A model generated the notes under the pieces. That model had not been told where the DNA came from, ran no database searches, and worked only from the letters and a program-made list of their open reading frames with translations. From JBBDIJ01 sp040880485 (GTDB taxonomy: Bacteria; Bacteroidota; Rhodothermia; Balneolales; Balneolaceae), in contig JBBDIJ010000011.1 of the NCBI GenBank assembly GCA_040880485.1, forward strand, positions 1 to 23,655: a DNA stretch of 23,655 nt, read 5' to 3'. Shown here in pieces: positions 20,413 to 23,655 of the stretch. Position 1 is the stretch's first letter. Every line of letters starts with the position of its first letter. The position numbers and the translations under genes are program-made.

Positions 20413-21479
20413 TCGACAATAAAGTAGCTGTAGTGCATGGGAGTCATATAGCTGCCAGATTCTAACTGCCCCTCTCCGCGAAACTCGATAATCTCTCCTC
20501 TCAGATACCCCCTTGCGATCCTTCTGGCCAGTCCTCCAAGCTCCTGAAGCAGTGCGAAGGTCTCCCTGTCCCGGGTACGTACCAGGACCGAATTGGGCCC
20601 CTCCTGATACTCCACCTCGACTTGTGTAGGGAGGGAGTGTCCCGAAACACTCTGGTTGCCAGACACAGAGATACGGTTCGGTTTAGCCAGTGAAACGGTT
20701 CCGTTACGGTTGCTCAGACTGTAGCCAATCACCTCGTTGCCATGCGCCAGAAAGTGTCCAGCACCCCAGGAGTGGCTGCCATTTTGCCAGATGTATCGGT
20801 ATCCGGCGGTTAGCAGCTTCGTAGTTATCTTGTCCTGGTGCGTATGATCCATATATGCAGTTCCACGGACCGGCTTCTCCTCATCGTTGATTTTTACATT
20901 TCCACTCACTCTTGCCCAGGGAATATGCGTATACATCCCGACGTCTGTTCCGTCGATTCTAAACTGGCCGTTTCCCCATCGATACCCCTGTTGGATATTG
21001 CTCAGCTCCAGATGAATGTCGTAGTCAACCCCGTCTTTGCGGGTCCGAAAACGTATCTCGTGTCGCTCTGGAAGCTGCCCCTCAATCCAGATATCGCGCT
21101 CCGGATGGAGTTGAAAAATCCAGTTCTCGCGATCGGTCACCAGTCGGTCCAGAGGATACTCCCTCATCACCTGATAGGTCCTGTCGCTAAAGCCCAGTAT
21201 AGAGATACGTACTCCGCTCACCGGAGATTTCAGAGATCCAAAATTGGCCACAGAGAAGACCATGGTGATCTCCAGGTCTCCGTCCAGATCGAACCGGTAG
21301 GTCCAGAATTCGTTATACGAGTTTCCCGAGAGGGTGTGGGGCCAGAAATCAACAGAATCTGTCTGTTCCAACTCCCCGGCCGGTACGCGGATCTGGTCCT
21401 GTGCCTGCAGTGGTTCAGCCCGCCATACTATAAACGAAAAAAGAAGCAGTAGCGATAAAATGCAAAAGGTTTGTCTCAT
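20409..21479 (-). CDS. Secreted CrtC/AttH/Svf1-like lipocalin-fold protein
   Basis: The 356-residue protein starts with a signal peptide (MRQTFCILSLLLLFSFIVWR...LQAQ, cleavage about residue 27). The mature part has paired beta-rich halves as in the CrtC/AttH/Svf1 superfamily: EFWTYRFDLDGDLEITMVFSVANFG early, and RGTAYMDHTHQ (family form G-x-x-Y-x-D-H) before GYRYIWQNGSHSWGAGHFLAH. Relatives include carotenoid 1,2-hydratase CrtC and yeast Svf1, reported to bind ceramides; both handle very hydrophobic molecules. With a periplasmic location and a position 5 bases behind the MlaC-like gene, a lipid-binding role in transport is a reasonable inference, but enzymatic action on a lipid cannot be excluded. 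No carotenoid gene is nearby. Assignment rests on the D-H motif and architecture, so it is moderate. Confidence 0.65.
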   Translation of the reverse strand: MRQTFCILSLLLLFSFIVWRAEPLQAQDQIRVPAGELEQTDSVDFWPHTLSGNSYNEFWTYRFDLDGDLEITMVFSVANFGSLKSPVSGVRISILGFSDRTYQVMREYPLDRLVTDRENWIFQLHPERDIWIEGQLPERHEIRFRTRKDGVDYDIHLELSNIQQGYRWGNGQFRIDGTDVGMYTHIPWARVSGNVKINDEEKPVRGTAYMDHTHQDKITTKLLTAGYRYIWQNGSHSWGAGHFLAHGNEVIGYSLSNRNGTVSLAKPNRISVSGNQSVSGHSLPTQVEVEYQEGPNSVLVRTRDRETFALLQELGGLARRIARGYLRGEIIEFRGEGQLESGSYMTPMHYSYFIVD

Positions 21480-21484
21480 GTAAT

Positions 21485-22105
21485 TCAGGTTCGGGCCGCA
21501 CGGCGGCGAAGGTTGTCCAGAAGCGCGTCAAATCCGTGCTGCCGGATGATACTTTGAAACTGCCGGTGATAGGACTCTGCTGTAGATACACCATCCACAA
21601 CAATATCTGTGATCAGCCAGTTCTCCTCCGACTTTTCCATGAGATAGTTTACCGGTGTGCGAACATTATCCAGACGAGTCTCCGTCTCGACGATGGCCCG
21701 CTCTCCGCTCACCTCCACATTTTCGTAGGTGACTTCGGCACGGTAGATGTCCAGGTTGGACATCGAATGTTCCCGAATAGTTGTAGAGAAATAGTCGACA
21801 AACTCCTCCCTATGTTCACTTGTGATCTGTGTCCAGGTGTCGCCAAGCGCGGTATTGGCCATTGCCCTGTAACTAACAATCTCGTTGATCACAGTTTTGA
21901 TCTGCTCCCGGCGGTCATCGGTATACTCCGTGCCCGCAGGGCCTATTAACTCTTTGATCTGTTCGTCTCTGCTATCCAGTAGCTGCCGAATCTCCTGCTC
22001 CGGATCGGGCCGGTTCTGCAAAGGTGCAGCCGTCGGTTCCACAATTAGTCCGATCCCGAAAAAGGGAAGCATGGAAAGAAGCAAGACGGATGTCAACATT
22101 TTCAT
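21485..22105 (-). CDS. MlaC/Ttg2D-family periplasmic phospholipid-binding protein
   Basis: The 206-residue protein has an N-terminal signal peptide (MKMLTSVLLLSMLPFFGIGL, cleavage about residue 27) and the MlaC/Tol-toluene fold. Visible signs are a helical start (DPEQEIRQLLDSRDEQIKELI), the family-typical MANTALGDTWTQITSEHREEFVDYFSTTI, and a beta sheet with VEVSGERAIVETETRL and YLMEKSEENWLITDIVVDGVS. MlaC shuttles phospholipids through the periplasm; HpnM, in the same family, works with the MMPL transporter HpnN on hopanoids. MlaA, MlaD, MlaE and MlaF are not in the window, so an HpnM-like role with the MMPL transporter is at least as likely as a classical Mla role. A GGGAG ribosome site precedes the ATG at 22105. 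TolC lies 23 bases upstream and the lipocalin-like gene 5 bases downstream. Confidence 0.88.
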   Translation of the reverse strand: MKMLTSVLLLSMLPFFGIGLIVEPTAAPLQNRPDPEQEIRQLLDSRDEQIKELIGPAGTEYTDDRREQIKTVINEIVSYRAMANTALGDTWTQITSEHREEFVDYFSTTIREHSMSNLDIYRAEVTYENVEVSGERAIVETETRLDNVRTPVNYLMEKSEENWLITDIVVDGVSTAESYHRQFQSIIRQHGFDALLDNLRRRAART

Positions 22106-22128
22106 AAGGGCTCCCTGAAGAACGTTAT

Positions 22129-23508
22129 TTAGGGTTGTGCTATACCCGTAACGGACAGACCGGCTGTTTTGTATAATTGAGCCATTTTCCGGTTCAACTC
22201 GTACATTTGACGCTTCAAATCGACTCTCAATTCCAGTTCGGTCCTTACCGCTTCCACCATATCCTCCATCTCACCAAATCCAAAATCGTAGTTTAGCTGC
22301 TCGTGACGAACCCAATTTCGGGCAGTGGTCAGCGATTCATTCGTGCGGCTGACTCGCTCTTCTGCAACCACAGCCTCTGCATAGTGCTCGTTCAATTCCA
22401 GAGTGATCTGATCTGTAAAAGCGTCCCTCAGATGTCGTGCACGGTTGTACTCGATCTCCGCCCGTTCTGTACGATTTCTGAGTGCGGAAAAGTTCAGGTT
22501 CTGACGAATCCCCAGGCCGACAGCTGCTGTCGCAAAATTGGTGTTGTTGATGATAAAGGGGTTTGACTGACGCGGACGGTTGGGTGTATTGGCGAAACTG
22601 GCTGTCAGGCCCAGATAAAGCATTGGAAAGTTTTGTGCCCGGGTCGCGTCGGCCGACAGGCGATAAGCCTCCATCCCGGCTTCTATACCTCTCATCTCCG
22701 GCCGCTGTACGAATGCACTCCGGAGATAGACCTCGAAAGGTTCGAGTTGAACCGGCACCGGATCCAGAAATTCTTCCGCCGGCATCCAGACAACTTCTGC
22801 CTCACCATCGGAGAGTATATAACTCCATACCCGCCGTATTCGCTCCGCTCCCTGCTCCACCTCCAGCTTCTGCACCTGAAACTCCGATCGGTAGATCTCG
22901 AACTGAAAAACATCCTTCTCTCGCAAACCGGGGTCCTCCTCCTCTCTCATCTCTTCAATCACACGATCTACCTGGTTGATCTGACTCTCCGCCTCATTGA
23001 CAATCGCGGATATCTCCATGGAGAGCAGGTAGCTGTAGTAGAGCTCGACAAGCTGAAGTTCCACATCTCCCCTGGCCGCTATGAATCTCTCCTCAGCAGC
23101 ACGAGCTCCCGCTTCAGCTGCACTCACCGCCTTGTTGATCGCACCCCAGGTATAGACAGGCTGCACTGCGCTGATTTCTGCCCGGGTAAAGATCGCCCAG
23201 TCCTCCCAGTCGTTCTCCAGATTGGGATCCAGGTAGTATTGGCTCTCCGGCAGATTATCATCCCTGCTCACCACACCCGGAACCAAACCATGATTTGTAT
23301 CCAGGTTAATGTTGGGCAAGATCCGGGTCGATCGCGCCTGATTAACCCGGTTTTCGGCGAGCCGGACGGCGCCCTCCTCATAGGCTATCTGTCCAGATTT
23401 CTCCAGCCCACGCTCTACAAACTCTTGCAGTGAGACCCGCAGTGTGTCCTGGGATCGTAGCTCCGTTGCAAATACCGTGATGAATAGCAGCAGTAGCAGG
23501 GTCTTCAT
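22129..23508 (-). CDS. TolC-like outer-membrane efflux protein
   Basis: I start the protein at the ATG 23508-23506 (MKTLLLLLFITVFATELRSQ, 459 residues), which gives a clean signal peptide. The frame is open to 23577, but that extension would run through the terminator of the upstream tRNA gene. The mature protein has the duplicated OEP pattern of long helices and short strands: VSLQEFVERGLEKSGQIAYEEGAVRLAENRVNQARSTRILPNI in the first repeat, and ATRAQNFPMLYLGLTASFA to ERAEIEYNRARHLRDAFTDQITLELNEHYAEAVVAEERV in the second. Such trimers form the exit duct for RND, ABC or MFS pumps. It leads a tight set with the MlaC-like and lipocalin-like genes. No periplasmic adaptor (HlyD/AcrA type) is present nearby, which is unusual for a dedicated pump. 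Confidence 0.9.
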   Translation of the reverse strand: MKTLLLLLFITVFATELRSQDTLRVSLQEFVERGLEKSGQIAYEEGAVRLAENRVNQARSTRILPNINLDTNHGLVPGVVSRDDNLPESQYYLDPNLENDWEDWAIFTRAEISAVQPVYTWGAINKAVSAAEAGARAAEERFIAARGDVELQLVELYYSYLLSMEISAIVNEAESQINQVDRVIEEMREEEDPGLREKDVFQFEIYRSEFQVQKLEVEQGAERIRRVWSYILSDGEAEVVWMPAEEFLDPVPVQLEPFEVYLRSAFVQRPEMRGIEAGMEAYRLSADATRAQNFPMLYLGLTASFANTPNRPRQSNPFIINNTNFATAAVGLGIRQNLNFSALRNRTERAEIEYNRARHLRDAFTDQITLELNEHYAEAVVAEERVSRTNESLTTARNWVRHEQLNYDFGFGEMEDMVEAVRTELELRVDLKRQMYELNRKMAQLYKTAGLSVTGIAQP

Positions 23509-23541
23509 GGCGTGGGTCATAATGAGTATGGGAGTCAATAT

Positions 23542-23599
23542 AAAAAAAAGAATCCGGCAGCCATCAGCCGGTTTCAACTCGGCAACAGCTCCGGATTCT
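23542..23599 (-). terminator. Rho-independent terminator after tRNA-Ser
   Basis: On the minus strand AGAATCCGG (23599-23591) pairs perfectly with CCGGATTCT (23557-23549) and is followed by eight T (23549-23542). The 33-base loop can fold further (CCGGC/GCCGG-type pairs). It starts 4 bases after the tRNA-Ser 3' end, so it ends that transcript and separates it from the tolC-like gene. Confidence 0.75.
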
Positions 23600-23602
23600 G
23601 AG

Positions 23603-23655
23603 CGGAGGGAGAGGGATTCGAACCCCCGGAGCCTTGCGGCTCAACGGTTTTCAAG
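23603..23655 (-). tRNA. tRNA-Ser(UGA), 5' half beyond the window
   Basis: The minus strand from 23655 starts in the anticodon loop CTTGAAA (anticodon TGA). It continues with the 3' anticodon stem, a long variable arm (GAGCC-GCAA-GGCTC), the T arm GGGGG-TTCGAAT-CCCTC, the acceptor strand TCCCTCC and discriminator G73 at 23603. The long variable arm and G73 confirm a serine tRNA. CCA is not encoded; CTC follows. The D arm and 5' acceptor strand lie outside. Confidence 0.92.

Noticed and set aside
20409..21479. Carotenoid 1,2-hydratase (CrtC) as a firm name
   Set aside because: No carotenoid genes lie nearby and only the general fold signature is visible; the context favours lipid transport, so only the superfamily is named.
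22633..23433. 266-codon plus-strand frame opposite the TolC-like gene
   Set aside because: Antisense shadow of a well-supported outer-membrane protein.
23509..23577. N-terminal extension of the TolC-like protein
   Set aside because: It would read through the terminator of the tRNA-Ser gene. The ATG at 23508 gives a clean signal peptide.

Overview
The window looks like chromosomal DNA of a Gram-negative bacterium of the Bacteroidota/Rhodothermota side of the tree, most likely a Balneola/Rhodothermus relative. The reasons are a DnaB intein of the type known from Rhodothermus marinus, a Bacteroidota-style mtaB, mostly weak Shine-Dalgarno sequences, and an outer-membrane export set. Base composition is moderately GC-rich. 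This is inference from remembered families; no search was run. A 100-N assembly gap lies at 14548-14647.

Left part (1-7490): on the minus strand aguA (agmatine deiminase), gatB (tRNA amidotransferase) and a truncated lipoprotein follow one another. Divergently on the plus strand lie mtaB (tRNA t6A methylthiotransferase), a family-4-like uracil-DNA glycosylase overlapping it by 4 bases and lacking most of its iron-sulfur ligands, and dnaB. The dnaB gene carries a 257-residue in-frame intein that looks like a large Rhodothermus-type intein whose homing endonuclease has been eroded by two deletions.

Middle (7491-14753): a DUF3524/GT4 glycosyltransferase related to the tRNA-queuosine mannosyltransferase GTDC1/QTMAN, mutL with degenerate endonuclease motifs, and a small basic membrane protein lie on the minus strand. 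NADP-type icd is on the plus strand. The recO-HtrA protease pair, coupled by an ATGA overlap, is on the minus strand. Upstream of recO lie a hairpin, the gap and a 10-bp tandem repeat array.

Right part (14754-23655): this is an envelope-transport region. On the minus strand are tolC-like, MlaC-like and CrtC/AttH/Svf1-like lipocalin genes (one tight operon), and an ABC exporter followed by an MMPL/RND transporter (a second tight pair). A plus-strand Stealth-family sugar-phosphate transferase sits between the two units. MlaC plus MMPL plus a secreted lipocalin-fold protein plus TolC suggests export or trafficking of a lipid or glycolipid across the envelope; this is inference. A partial tRNA-Ser(UGA) with a clear terminator closes the window.

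The most interesting items are the decaying dnaB intein and the palindrome at one deletion junction, the possible lipid-export island, the cluster-less UDG, and the bacterial GTDC1-like enzyme. No CRISPR array, insertion sequence or complete prophage is visible.
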